From Phycomyces blakesleeanus NRRL 1555(-) (lineage: Eukaryota > Mucoromycota > Mucoromycetes > Mucorales > Phycomycetaceae): a stretch of DNA of 64,000 bases. The DNA is taken from positions 2,657,223 through 2,721,222 of the forward strand of contig NW_017265135.1 of NCBI RefSeq assembly GCF_001638985.1, in the 5' to 3' direction. Position numbers and translations under genes: made by a program. Under the pieces are notes generated by a model. That model was not told the origin of the DNA, did no database searches, and saw only the letters and a list, made by a program, of their open reading frames with translations. This document shows positions 19,290 to 32,113 of this stretch, in pieces (the first letter of the stretch is position 1; each line of letters opens with the position of its first letter).

Positions 19290-22200
19290 AATAAGTTCTA
19301 TAGAATATATTTGGTTTGTAAGATGTAATGGTATCTAAAAACAATTATTTCTCCTGATTTATAGAATTTCATTATTATCAGCATTGTTCTTAATATTACT
19401 ACAGTAGAAGATTTATAATGCTGACAAATCATTTCGACTTGGTTCTCTGGATATCAGTCAGCTTAGTTCGACTTTACCAGACTGTATTTTTATTTTCTCC
19501 AAGTATTCCACCAAGGTGGCTATGGTATCTCATTGTAATTATTGACAGTAAGAACAAAACGGTATGATTTGTCATCAATTCATACAAAGCACATTATATA
19601 TACTAATATAGTGGAAGAATATTATTTATTATATTCTATTTGAACTAACAAAACATTCTTACGGCAAACAATGTATATGGTGCTGTTTTCTTTTCTTTTC
19701 TTCTAACGTTGATTATATACATATATATATATATATACTCCATCTATTGATATGTACTACACGGTCCACAAATGGCAATAAACGTAATGGATTTGACAAA
19801 AATATCTATTTACCTTTTAGTAGAATCAACTTCTAGTGCTTTTGATATAAGACATATGGTCTACTGAATCGCCATTACTTTTAAATCAAGACAATAAAAT
19901 CATACATAGCAATATATAAAGAAGAGTAGTGAGACAATATAATACAACAACTGGCAATTCAAGCTTACAAAGTACATAAAATAGTAAAATATCTCTTCTA
20001 CATATTTCATCAAGTGCAGATTATTAATAATAATGTAGTATATCCTTTTACTTAAAATAATAAATTATAAATAAATGAAAGGCGCGACACAAAATACTGT
20101 GAATCAGAATCAGTTGAACAATCCAATTAAAATAAAGTACAGTAAATAGCCGGTACAGATGATATAAATCTAAATAATAAGTTTTATAAATTATATTAGG
20201 AATTTCACCATGCATCAGTCAAAGCATACGGGTCGGCTAAATAAAGCACGGACCACATACAAATGCATTGACTCAAATACTATTAAATATATCGAACATA
20301 CTATTGGTATAAGCCTTACAATATTCTTTTTAACTTTATCAAGAGATAATACTGTTAAACAGAGGTAAGGCTCTACCTATCTTCCTCTCTCTACTAAATT
20401 ATACTATTACCAGCGTCTTTGTTAGATATTTATTATTTAAACTTTGCAAATGGAATAGTTAGTAAAGGCGCTTACTAGAAAATTAGTAGGAGAGGTGTAA
20501 GTGTTTATTTACAGTATAATATCTCATTTTTTTTTAAAAAAAAATTATAAAATATCTACTGCAGGTAATGGACCATATTGCCTTTTTCTTTAAAAGAATA
20601 ACTAAATAATACAACTCGACTTATAAGGGGGTTTCAACAGTCCTTTAAGCTTTTAAACTTAAGCTTTGAGTTTAAATATCAAGGTATAATTGGCTGAAAT
20701 TAATTTATAACCATTAAAAAAAAGATTAAAACTCTTGAAAGAAAACCAATAGTTTTAAACTTTTAATACATCCTTGCTTAATTTTTTTTTGGAAATTTAA
20801 TAAAACCTTGATGAAAATATCTTTGTATCTTTCAATACTATTTTGAGCTTATATCATATTATCACAGTGTTTAATAGAACTGAAAGAAGCATTTAGGGTA
20901 CTCAAAAACACTTAGTAACTCTTACGTATTATTGGTTACTGCTTTAAAACTCAAAGCTTAAGTTTAAAAGCTTAAAGGACTGTTGAAACCCCCTTATAAG
21001 TCGAGTTGTATTATTTAGTTATTCTTTTAAAGAAAAAGGCAATATGGTCCATTACCTGCAGTAGATATTTTATAATTTTTTTTTTAAAAAAAAAATGAGA
21101 TATTATACTGTAAATAAACACTTACACCTCTCCTACTAATTTTCTAGTAAGCGCCTTTACTAACTATTCCATTTGCAAAGTTTAAATAATAAATATCTAA
21201 CAAAGACGCTGGTAATAGTATAATTTAGTAGAGAGAGGAAGATAGGTAGAGCCTTACCTCTGTTTAACAGTATTATCTCTTGATAAAGTTAAAAAGAATA
21301 TTGTAAGGCTTATACCAATAGTATGTTCGATATATTTAATAGTATTTGAGTCAATGCATTTGTATGTGGTCCGTGCTTTATTTAGCCGACCCGTATGCTT
21401 TGACTGATGCATGGTGAAATTCCTAATATAATTTATAAAACTTATTATTTAGATTTATATCATCTGTACCGGCTATTTACTGTACTTTATTTTAATTGGA
21501 TTGTTCAACTGATTCTGATTCACAGTATTTTGTGTCGCGCCTTTCATTTATTTATAATTTATTATTTTAAGTAAAAGGATATACTACATTATTATTAATA
21601 ATCTGCACTTGATGAAATATGTAGAAGAGATATTTTACTATTTTATGTACTTTGTAAGCTTGAATTGCCAGTTGTTGTATTATATTGTCTCACTACTCTT
21701 CTTTATATATTGCTATGTATGATTTTATTGTCTTGATTTTTTTTAAAAAAAAAACAAGCCAAAAGGTCAAGTACAATTAAGGCATAACTCTAGTATTTTC
21801 TACTTTTACAGCACACTACTCCTTACTCAAATATTTACTGTTTGTAAGATCTATCCTCTTGTTCTGTTAGACGAGCAAAGATATTGACCATGAGTATTAA
21901 AATTGATAAACATGTTGCTCTGTATTTGTTTTCTCGAATATATATACATGTATGCATGCATGATTCTAGCCTTTTATTACCATTCAAAGTATTCTTCAAG
22001 AGCTCATTATAAAGTAATATGAATGTAAGATTGTATTGAGCAAAAAAAACAATTAAATCATTATAAATATGTTGAATAGTGTAATTATCCCATAATTAGT
22101 GCTAAAAATGGTTAAAGATATTCTCAGGTCGGTAACATGGAGAGTCAGTGCTTGCAAAAAAAAACGGGCATAATAGTTACTAAGAATTGTATGGAATTGA

Positions 22201-22878
22201 AAGCAACGGTGGTGCAGTAGATCATACGCTCTGTATCAAAAGCAACAAAAGTTGATTTTACTAAAAGTTAAAATCGATATAGAAAGGCAAATAAATATTT
22301 CTGTCAAATCCATTACGTTTATCGCCATTTGTGGACCGTGTAATACATCTGAATATCTTTTTGAGAGTACATATCATTAGATAGAGTACATATATATATA
22401 TATATATATATATAATACAAGTACACACACATATATATTTATGTATATAATCAACGTTAGAAGACAGGAGAAGGAAACAAAACGGCACCATATACATTGT
22501 TTGCTTTAAGAATGTTTTGTTAGTTCGAATAGAATATAATAAAGGATATTCTTCCACTATATTAGTACATATAGTGTGCTTTGTATAAATTGATGACAAA
22601 TCATACCGTTTTGTTCTTAATGTTAATAATTACACTGAAATCCCACAGCCACTTTGGTGGAATACTTGGAGAAAATAAAAATACAGTCTGGTAAAGTCAA
22701 ACTAAGTTGGCTGATATCCAGAGAACCAAGTCGAAACGATTTGTCAGCATTATAAATCTTCTGCTGTAGTAATATTAAGAGCAATGATGATAATAATGAA
22801 ATTCTGTAAATCAGGAGAAATGATTGTTTTTAAAGATCATTACATCTCACAAATCAAATAGATCTTATAGAACTGGAG
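19290..22878. repeat. Large imperfect inverted repeat (palindrome)
   Basis: The left arm, 19290-20675, is the reverse complement of the right arm, 20946-22878. The inner arms (19900-20675 and 20946-21738) are almost identical apart from homopolymer lengths. The outer arms (19290-19895 and about 22195-22878) are clearly diverged, mostly by transitions. The right arm carries about 460 extra bases (21739-22195). A 270-bp AT-rich spacer separates the arms. No gene was recognised inside. It could be a foldback element, a hairpin-RNA locus, an inverted duplication or an assembly fold-back. Confidence 0.9.
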
Positions 22879-24267
22879 CAATTCCCTTCTATTATTCTTA
22901 CTATTATTGTTAATAAGAACAAGTAATAGAATATATGTTGGGACGTGCTATTTATATTTTAGTAAACATATACTGGATCAATACTAAAAAGGGAGACAAG
23001 AACTTGGGGTTGTTTTGCTATTGATGATTCTGGAAACCTTCATATTATAGTTTAGAAAAGAAGGTTAAAAAATATATAATACAGTTTGCATATTAAACCA
23101 ATTTTTTTTTTTAGATTTTTTTTTAGATTTTCATCATATATTGGATAAAGAATCCAGATATTTGTGTTTTGTATAGACTGCTAACTATGTAGGCTGTTTC
23201 TAAGTCTAGAGTATGGTATTGATAGAGAAACTACGATATATTTTTTTGATTTCATAGGAGTCGTGTCTTTTATTTAGTTCGGCACAATCCCTCCTTATTA
23301 CGCGAGTACGGAATTTTAAAGAATGATAAATAAATACTGGTCAAACAGATGGTAAACACACAGTGTAACCGAAAATACACACCCTTTGTTCTGAGATTTG
23401 AAAGTTATTTTCGATTGACACGGAATCCAAGTTTCAGAGAGATTTCAACAGGGTTCTTTATATCTTACTCCACTAATGATTTTTAACATTTAATATATTA
23501 TAGACAATTCAAGGCAATTTTAAATTAATATTATTATTTTCTTTAGAAAAAAAGTCCCTTTAACAAAATTTAATATCGTCATTAGGTCGTGTTAAATTAT
23601 TCTTTTTCCTTTCTCTTGTATCACTAGTTTTGTACAGATCATTTTTATTTTTTAATAAAACAAGAAGCTACATGGGATCAAATTACCAAATGGTTCCTTT
23701 GAGTGTCAAGGCATTTTTCTTTTCTTTTGTGAAAATATGTGTATATACATTGTATTATCTTTGATAATCCGTGTCTTTATGTCCAGTTCCTTGGTATCAA
23801 TGCTTATCAATCTTTCTTCTGGATAATTTAGAGGATCTGGGAACAGCTTATAAATCCAAATTTGCAAGTCATGCGTACTTGGTTTATTTACTGGATCAGA
23901 CTTTATATCGTGTTCAGAAGAAAAAGATGGATTCTTTGAAAGAGCAAAACTGTTTGTAGCCATCAGTGTTTAATACTGTAATACAGATGTTCTATTAGGA
24001 AAGCAACATCCTTCATGTATTGCGCAATTTGGTTTATCTGAGCCCAAGGGCTGATGAGTTATGTTCAATGAACCGAAAATGTGTGAATCGGAGTATGCGC
24101 TTACGGAGTGCTCACCAATCGAACTTGGGAATTTATAATCATTTGTATTGCTTTGGTGCTTAATCATGCACTACAGCGGAAACGGTATTTAAGCCCTTTT
24201 GGAAATTATTCAAGGCACTCTTTTTTCCTTTACTCTTCCGACTTTATTCCCCCCTTGAAGCTCTTAC
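22879..24267. other. AT-rich spacer, one weak minus-strand ORF
   Basis: A minus-strand frame at 23963-23706 (85 aa, starting MATNSFALSKNPSF) has fair composition but no recognised domain and no clear continuation. It may be a gene fragment. No other gene was seen. Confidence 0.35.
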
Positions 24268-25331
24268 ATGAAAGAAAAACGACCAAACCACTCTTCACAT
24301 CGACTACGGACACATACCACACCAAAGTCACCATATTCTTCCGCTCACAGAGAAACACTTGCTGACAAAGACAATACTTCCGCTCCGAAATCTTCCACCT
24401 ACCGCGAACGAGTCTTAGCAGGCGTTAACTACAACCAGGCTTGTGGGTTTCTCCAAGCCATAGAGATCAATCGTCGAAGATCTCTATCTCCCAATTGTGT
24501 CGGCAAGTGCTTAGCAGTGTATTTCAACATAGAAATTTTCTTACCCGCCCCACACACACTCTGTAGCTTATCTAGCAAATTATGTGGCTCGATCATGGGA
24601 GACCAAACCTGAACCATCAAGAGTATACAGTCTGATGCGATTGATGACTAATCTATTAGCCACAACTGCATTCAGCACACACACATCTTTGATGGATTCT
24701 CTTCAGACATACTGCGAGCGTCCATTATCAATGCCTACAATATGCCCAAGCGTAACTCTCTTGATAGCCGTCAGCTACATTCAACGATTAAAACAGGTAT
24801 GTGAATATGTTTTGAAATCATATTAGATCTTTTTTTTTAAATGATCATACTGTGTAGAAATATATCGAAATCAAAGGAACCACCGGTTGTGGATCTCGTC
24901 TTATCATGGTAGCTTATATAATGGCCTCAAAATTTCTTCACGACAACCTTCGTACCATAATCCACACAAACTCTCAGCATACAGCATCACAGCCGAAACC
25001 AACAGCACCAACTGCCGATTCAAAAAAACCCCTCCATCTAATTACTCCTCCAACGTCACCTAAAGCACCTATTAAAGAATCGACAGTGCCTACGAGCGAT
25101 ATACCTTGTGTTATACACTACCCGACTGACGATAGAGCTGTTCGAATAATGCGTATGGAAATCGAATTTTTGGAATTTATAAATTATGATCTTTCCGTGA
25201 ATGACCCTATACACCTTGTGCTGTGGGCACAAAGCTTTGACAAACCGGAAGACTTGGACTTTAAATCGGATGATCTGTCTGCAGATGATGGAGATGATGA
25301 GATGGAAGACAACGACCAAGACGACCTTTAA
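24268..25331 (+). CDS. Pho80-like cyclin, 3 exons (first junction uncertain)
   Basis: A regulatory cyclin of the Pho80/Pcl type, partner of a Pho85-like CDK, in fungal phosphate or nutrient signalling. Exon 2 is 24533-24796 and exon 3 is 24858-25331; the GT-AG intron between them keeps phase. The cyclin box is read as VAYLANYVARSWE, LLIAVSYIQRLKQ, YIEIKGTTGCGSRL, VAYIMASKFLHDN and, after an insertion rich in Pro/Ser/Thr, MRMEIEFLEFINYDLSV. The insertion of about 50 residues between the SKFLHD helix and the MEIEFL helix is longer than usual. The C terminus is strongly acidic. The probable first exon starts at ATG 24268; its donor could be 24412, 24424 or 24499, all of which keep phase. Confidence 0.78.
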
Positions 25332-25878
25332 TTATTATTTGCTTACTAATCCTCCACCTCCGCCTTCTCCCCGCCCTTCCCCCCTAAAGTCCAAGGTTTT
25401 CTTAAACACAGAATCAAATAAAAGCATAAAGTCTCTCATCAATTATAAAAATATAACTATATATCAAATTAGTTACTAAAATACCTCATTTTCTTAGTAA
25501 AGGTATGTTTTCTTTTATTCTCTTCTTCGTATTCTCTTCCCTTCATTTCCAAATAAACATTGAAATAATTGTTACCAGTTGTCCTACATTGTCCTCCAAA
25601 TATTTTGGTTTTATATTTGAGATGTAAAGTATATAAAAATGTACTATATTTGTACATATTATATATATATATTTTTTCGTAGGTAGGTAATAAAAATTAA
25701 GAGAAAATATATTAAACAGAAAAGAGGAATCCTTCGTTGGATTCATTTAGACATGTTCATTCGTCATTGCCAACAGGAGGTAACGTGTGTCATGTAAGAC
25801 AGTCACGTCCGAGACGACGTAGGGGGCATTATTCGCTGGTCTTCACCCTTCAAGCATCTTCTCGTCCCGACATTTACC

Positions 25879-27259
25879 ATGAAGCTTTACGCAGCCATCC
25901 TCTCGCTGGCCTCGGCTGTAGTAGCCTTTGAAAGCACTGTGCCATGTCTTATGTGGTCTCCCAAGAAGTGAGTTTAGTAACTCATTTCTCTGTTGGTTCT
26001 TACGCTCTTTATCACTCTAGCTACCTCCAGCCTTCTCTGACCAACACAGAACAACTCTACCTCGGTACTGAATTGGCCGTTTCTTCCATCTTTGCCTCTC
26101 TCAGCCCTAATGTGTGCAATGCCAAGGTGGTTGCTGTCATTAACCAGCCAGAGGTAAACTAAAATAATATTTTTTTTTAAAAAAAAGGAAGTATTATAGC
26201 TAATAGCTGTGAGCATATCCCTTACCTCATTATTTTCATTTCGCTGTTCTTTTTATTTTATTTTACGCGTATATGCATGGGCGCACAACTAACAACCCCG
26301 GTTTTAATTATCGATCTTTTATAATGCTAGCTTCACCGTAGTGATCTTTCTCGCTCTGACTACACAGAGTCCTTTGAACATTTGAAGGTATACTAACAGA
26401 AAATATATGATTTGCTATATTTCCAGTTTTATTGGCTCATATTAATTAACATGCTTAAATAAATAAAAAGGAGCACGTTAGCAGCGCTGGCTCCCGCGTA
26501 CAGTATGAGTATATCTCTGGTCCTCTTGATCTCAACAAGATGGCTATGGATATTGCTAGCCAATGTGACAGCACTGTATCTATTCTTGATTCGGAGAGTA
26601 AGCACAAAATATATAGATAGGCAGATACAACAAACATACTTTGGCCTAATGCATCTATGTGTGTGTACATTTAGCCGCTACTTCTGGTGACATCTATGCC
26701 GAGAAGTCTCACTCGGTAGCTCTTATGATGTTGCCTGCTGGAAAGGATGCCGAGGTCCTCAGAGAGAATGGTAAATAGATAAATAGATAAACTGCAGAGT
26801 GGATAGTGATACAAATGATTTAATACAATGACAAATAGATTTCAAAATTGATAGATTTATCAAAGCCATTGAAGAAAAGGTTGCTGATGACTACATTGTG
26901 ATCTACACATCCAGCACACCCAAGACAGTAAGTAAAGCCATATTAGATCCAACCTTTATTTATTAGTGGAATAAGATATATTCTATTCTATTATATGTTT
27001 ACTGATTATGGATATTTAACAATAGCCCGAGACTTCTTCCTTGAAGAAGAGAGCCCTGGCTGATGTCTTGAGCCGCCGTGCTCCCAAGGCATCTTCTGTC
27101 AACTTGCCCGTGTTTGCCAAGTACCAATTGTTCAGCCCTGCGATCTTTATGGGATTAGCTATCAGTTTGATCTTTGTTCTTGTTGTGGCAACCGGTGTAA
27201 GTTGGTTGACCGGTATCCAGACCCCAACTCGTTTCGAGAGCAAGCCCAAGAAGCAGTAA
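25879..27259 (+). CDS. BIG1/VOA1/Ac45-type ER membrane protein, 7 exons, 274 aa
   Basis: Family members help V-ATPase V0 assembly (Voa1, Ac45) or cell-wall beta-1,6-glucan synthesis (Big1) from the ER. Exons are 25879-25967, 26021-26153, 26331-26387, 26471-26597, 26675-26770, 26839-26927 and 27026-27259; all are GT-AG and in phase. The protein has a signal peptide (MKLYAAILSLASAVVA), then FESTVPCLMWSPKN typical of Big1-like N termini, a luminal domain and one C-terminal membrane span (FMGLAISLIFVLVVATGVSWL). The tail ends KPKKQ, a KxKxx ER-retrieval signal. Family assignment rests on the N-terminal motif and the conserved C-terminal span; which subfamily it serves is not resolved. Confidence 0.82.
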
Positions 27260-28080
27260 TCAAAATGCAAAAATATAAATAAATAAAATTCGCCATGCCT
27301 TTTTTTGTAATGGTTAGAAATGTTTTAGTATATTATATTTAGACCATTTACAGTACCCATGATATATGTATGTATATATGAAAGAGATTAACTTAAAATG
27401 TAAATATATATTTGAAATGATAATCATCATGGTTTATTGAGCTTTACATATTTAACTAAAAAAGTAAAAAGTAAAAAAAAATGAAAATCTGTAACCACAT
27501 CTAGTGTAGTTCTACCAATACTGGCTATGTATATTAATGTATATATAACTAGTTACTATATACAGTTCTGTACATATATATAAAGAGAAACAGTACTGCT
27601 TCAAATCAACGACATACATATCAAACTTTGATCAACAATATTCTCTTGGATATATTTGTATTTTATTGTTGGTTGAATAAGGAGACAAGTAAATACAAAT
27701 TACGAGTAATCTAATCGTATGATTTTGTATATGTTCATATCAGTATATTATATTGGACTACTTGAGCAATATATATATGTTAATTCTAATTTGCGTATTG
27801 AACAAGATGCTTGTTTAAAGCTTATTTTGTTTTCACTAAAAACAGAAAAAGAAAAGTGTCATCTTTGCTTAACTGTCATTTTTAAATATCCCAAATTACC
27901 CTTTTTTATTCTTAAAGAGGAAGAGAAAGGGAGAGAGATATAGTATATGTATACTTTGTTTGTTTGTATATAAAATAGCTAGAGCACATATGATACAGGG
28001 CATTATAAGGAAAAGAAGTAAAGGGAAACAAGGGTCTGTACAAAGAGAAAGAGAAAGAGGAAGAAGAAGAGGTAATTTGG
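27260..28080. other. Intergenic, AT-rich
   Basis: No gene was recognised between the tail-to-tail BIG1-like and SGNH genes. Confidence 0.5.
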
Positions 28081-29840
28081 CTAATGCTGATCTATAAAAC
28101 GGAGACCACTTCCACTGCCTACACCTCCCTGGAGAGAAACGTCGACAAACTTGGCAACGCTGACGACTGCAGTATCACAGCTGGTTACGGCAAGACCAGC
28201 ATAAACGTCCCGGGCAAGGAACGTTGTCGAGACATTTCCTAGAGTGTCCCAAATTGGGGGAGCAACGGAAGTACGCATCATCTGGGCGACAAAGACATTG
28301 TCTTTCCGAATAAGACGGAGGCGGTAAGGAGGAGAGGCCCGAGACTTCTTGAGGAGACGGGTGTCATTCATATTTTGTGAACGTGTCTGGAGAAAAAGGC
28401 CATCCGCAGGAGATATTCCGAGCATGACGTGAGGGGATCCCAAAGAGAGATGTTCACGAATAATGATACCTGCCTTGGCGCAGCTGGCAAATGTTGAATG
28501 TGATTCCACCGTAGCTTCAAGAGTACCATCACCAGATAATGCTTGATACACAAAACGAAACGCATCGCGCGTACCACTGATATCAGCTCCCGAGCCCCAC
28601 AGCGTAAATGTGTTGCCCGAGTCAAAGGATACTGATCCAGGCAGCCCAATAGACAGCTCATGGCCAACGTCCATTGTTTGCCATCCATTTGGTAAAGTAG
28701 GGTTTGGCAGTGGACCAGGGAATGGCTGTCGAGGACGTGCGAGTTTTGCCTGCAAAAGGGGTGCTAGTTTGCGAGCAACTGTTTGATGACCTACATCATT
28801 AAGGTGCCCCTAACAATGACGAACCAAAAATAAATGAGAAAATATTCTCTTTTTTTGTAAATATCACATCTCCGCAAAAAAAAGGAAAAAGAAAATCTTC
28901 TGCTTACCGGATCGACAAACGCACTAGGACCATAACGCACCCAGTTAGTCGTATCCACAAAATGAACATTTTCATCACCTAAATCGTTTCTACGAGAAAC
29001 AGCCAGTTGTGACGACCGGACCATTTCACCCAGTGGCTCTGAAAGCACTAAAATCGATGCTGGTCCAGTGTGTGTGCGCACTTGTAAAAGAAAGCGCTCT
29101 AGGGATTGTTCATAAGCTTCGGTTCCATAGTCGTTGCGGCCAAGAAGGATAACAATTGCAGCGGGCTTGTAGCTCGAGAAATCCCATTTGGCCCTAGCTT
29201 CCTTGGTGTGAGAGGGACTCCACTCAAAGTATTGACTTTCCATCCCTCTTCCATCCTTTCCATCCATAAGACGTGCCCCGGGTAAAGCGATCTGGGCATG
29301 TTCGGTACCGAGAATTTCCGAGACTGCCCAGGCATAACTTGTCAGGATTGTTTGGCTTGTGTACTTTCCAAGTGTCAGATCATGGCCTACAAACTCAACT
29401 GTCGAGCTTAGCACATCTACTGGTCCAGTACCTCGTTCGTCTGAAAGTAGCAGTGACTCAAGTTCGATCGATGCATTTGTACATGCTGCTACTGTTAGTT
29501 GATGGGGACCTTGCCCGAGATCGATTTGGGGTGTGATGTCAAGTTCGATCGCTTCTCCATTTTCAGACTGAGTTCTGTAATCTTTTGGTTTCTCGGTATC
29601 AATCTGTACATAGACATGTGTGGGGCCTTTCAGAATAAGGCGGATCCGTGGCCCGTATATAGTTGTTTTGAAATAAGCACCCGGCCACCCGCTTTGGATG
29701 CTGTTGGTCGAGGTGCGCCATCGCCCAAAATACATGATGTTGGGGTCATTAAACGGGATCAGTATGTCGTTTTGCTCTTCTGTGGCATAGACTATACACA
29801 GACAGAACAGTAATAAAACAAGTCCATAGGCATTTATCAT
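28081..29840 (-). CDS. Secreted CE2-like SGNH protein with C-terminal lectin-like domain, 553 aa
   Basis: Resembles CE2-type carbohydrate acetylesterases: a jelly-roll N domain (residues about 30-140, FGRWRTS..GWPGAYFKTTIYG), then an SGNH domain, then a DUF1349/concanavalin-like sandwich (about residues 330-545, LWGSGADISGTRDAF, CAKAGIIIREHLS). Exons are 29840-28908 and 28809-28081. The start is ATG 29840, followed by a signal peptide (INAYGLVLLLFCLCIVYA). Block III is LLGRND, and block V across the splice is DPGHLNDVGH, so the Asp-His pair is kept. Block I, normally GDSxT, reads GHDLTLG: the nucleophile Ser is replaced by Asp. It may be a non-catalytic binding protein, or the alignment of block I may be misleading. 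Confidence 0.82.
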
Positions 29841-29849
29841 TACCACCAC

Positions 29850-32082
29850 TAAAAGTAAGAAAGAAGTAAACAGTTGCTAATTCAAACCCAGTCCGTGAGT
29901 TGTTTTTATGATTCACGACTTGACAATGTGGGTTGTACGGGATTACCCGCTGACAGCTCTGTCGTCCACAATAGCTGTACTGTCAGGTTTTAGGCTGTAT
30001 TTATTAGTAGATTTGAATACTACACTCACTAGATAATATATTAATCAACTTTAGCTCGTATGGCTTTTTTAGATTGACAGTATAGGAAAGATGCTAATAA
30101 AGAGCCACCCAATAATTCACAGTTTGGATTTTGTTCCTTTAGATCTGAGTCTAGTAGGCAGACAAACTTGTAAGAGAAATTGAAACCGGCTGTTATGTTT
30201 GATAGACTATTATCACCATTCCTGTCGATTTTCCATCCCAGTCGCCTGATGTTCAGGTCTTTTTTTTTTTGTTTTGGCTTGCTTGCTTTCTTCTAATAAC
30301 TGCTTATAATATATGAGTTTATTTGAAAGAATATTACTAGATGATTGGATCAAGGTAAAATGGTCATTTGGTATAGTACTGAATATGCTAAACACAAGAA
30401 ATCAACAATTAAAAGTCTCGATATAAAGTCCATTTGGACCAGTTGGGTCCAAATACGAGTCTTCTTTAAGCAAAACGGAAAGAATAAAATGAAATAAAAA
30501 ATAACAGGATTGTGGCCGGTTTTCAAACATTTCTGTCTACCGAATTCCCATGCTTAATACTAATGCACACAAATGACTTTCTAAAATAAAAAACAAAAAC
30601 AATAATGCACTCAACTATCGATTTTAAGCCGCCAGTTTTCTTTTTTATATATATTATTAATCTTGGTTTGATATCTGAGACCAGGAACTAAAGTATACTC
30701 TTTCGTTTGTACAAACAATACCAGTGTAACCAACTCTAATGACTCATATTAAACAAGCCCATGATTACCTGATATTCTTGATAATAATACTATCATTTTG
30801 TTGATTTATATATTGAAATACCCGTTGATCTGACCTTATTTAGTTTTGTTTGCTAGTGATTTGGATACTTTGTAATAAAGCCAAGGGTTATTGTTCAATA
30901 AATTATCAATATGAACGCAAAAAAGGGTCAATGTTACGTTATAAAATTGAAGTCAAGCATCGTATTACTGTATTACAGTATTACAGTATTACAGTATTAC
31001 TTTTATTTCTTGTCTTCTTGTCTTCTTGTGTTGCACATCATAAAGAAACAAAAAAAAAGGCCAAATAGAGAAAGAGATCAAGTGGGAAAGGAAAGGGGAC
31101 TGCTCAATGGATATATATATATAATTTATTTGAAACATCCAATAGTTTCTTTTGTACCTAAAACTATATCTAACGTACGACACTAAGATCAGATCGAGGC
31201 AGTAGAATGGCTAGAAATAATCTTATGTGACCGTATTCCAATGAAGCAAATGTTAGCTAGTAAGCTTGTTAGCTAGTTAGTTTAAGGATACATAAAATAT
31301 CTATTCAAGATATATTTGCAAGAAAGAAATAAAGAAAGAAAAGGTATTTAATCTATTTATTGTATCAGATTTATAATATGTGCCTAGTGGTATCTTCAAA
31401 CAGAAAGAAAACATTTTAATTAGCATATACAGTCATTATCTGCACTCTCACGCTATTTCAACTCCTATTGCTGTTTACCGAATGTTCAACTCTAATATAA
31501 CATACGCTAGACATATTCAAACCTATCAGAATCTGAGGATGTGCTTTCTGTACGTCAAATTGGTTCAAAACGCCCATAGTTCGAGTCTTGTAAATTGATA
31601 ATGATGGCATTGGGTTTGTTTGTCTGATTTTCCTAAATATATTGAAAACACGAGGTTGAAATATCAATTCATCCACGCTGCACTCACCCTCTAATTATCG
31701 TTAAAATGGTAACGTAAAGAAGATGCCGAGTGTAGAAAAGCAACGTCAACATATCATGAGCCTACATTAGTTATATATACAAATATACAAATATATACTG
31801 TACGTAAAATAGATATGTCCTCACTACTGCACATACTATTGTTGTTAATACAATTACTGTATGGTAATGCTTTGTAGATTATAGATTGTATATGCTGGAT
31901 CTTGGTTACTCAAAGCTCCCCTTTTGAACTATTTGAGTTGTTTCAATTTCATTGTTCGAATGCCTTCAATCGTCACTTGACCCAAATAATAATAATAAAA
32001 AATACTCGAGTCAGTAAGAGGAAACTGCAAGTCTGATTTCAATTTACATGGTAGCTTCCCAAAACACAATGGACCATTCTTG

Positions 32083-32113
<31 letters not shown>

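Noticed and set aside
19680..22480. CRISPR-like or tandem repeat array within the palindrome
   Set aside because: There are two inverted arms only; no regularly spaced direct repeats exist.
22261..22599. Minus-strand 112-codon frame in the right palindrome arm
   Set aside because: It is built largely from TA/TG microsatellite and palindrome sequence; the opposite arm does not keep the frame.
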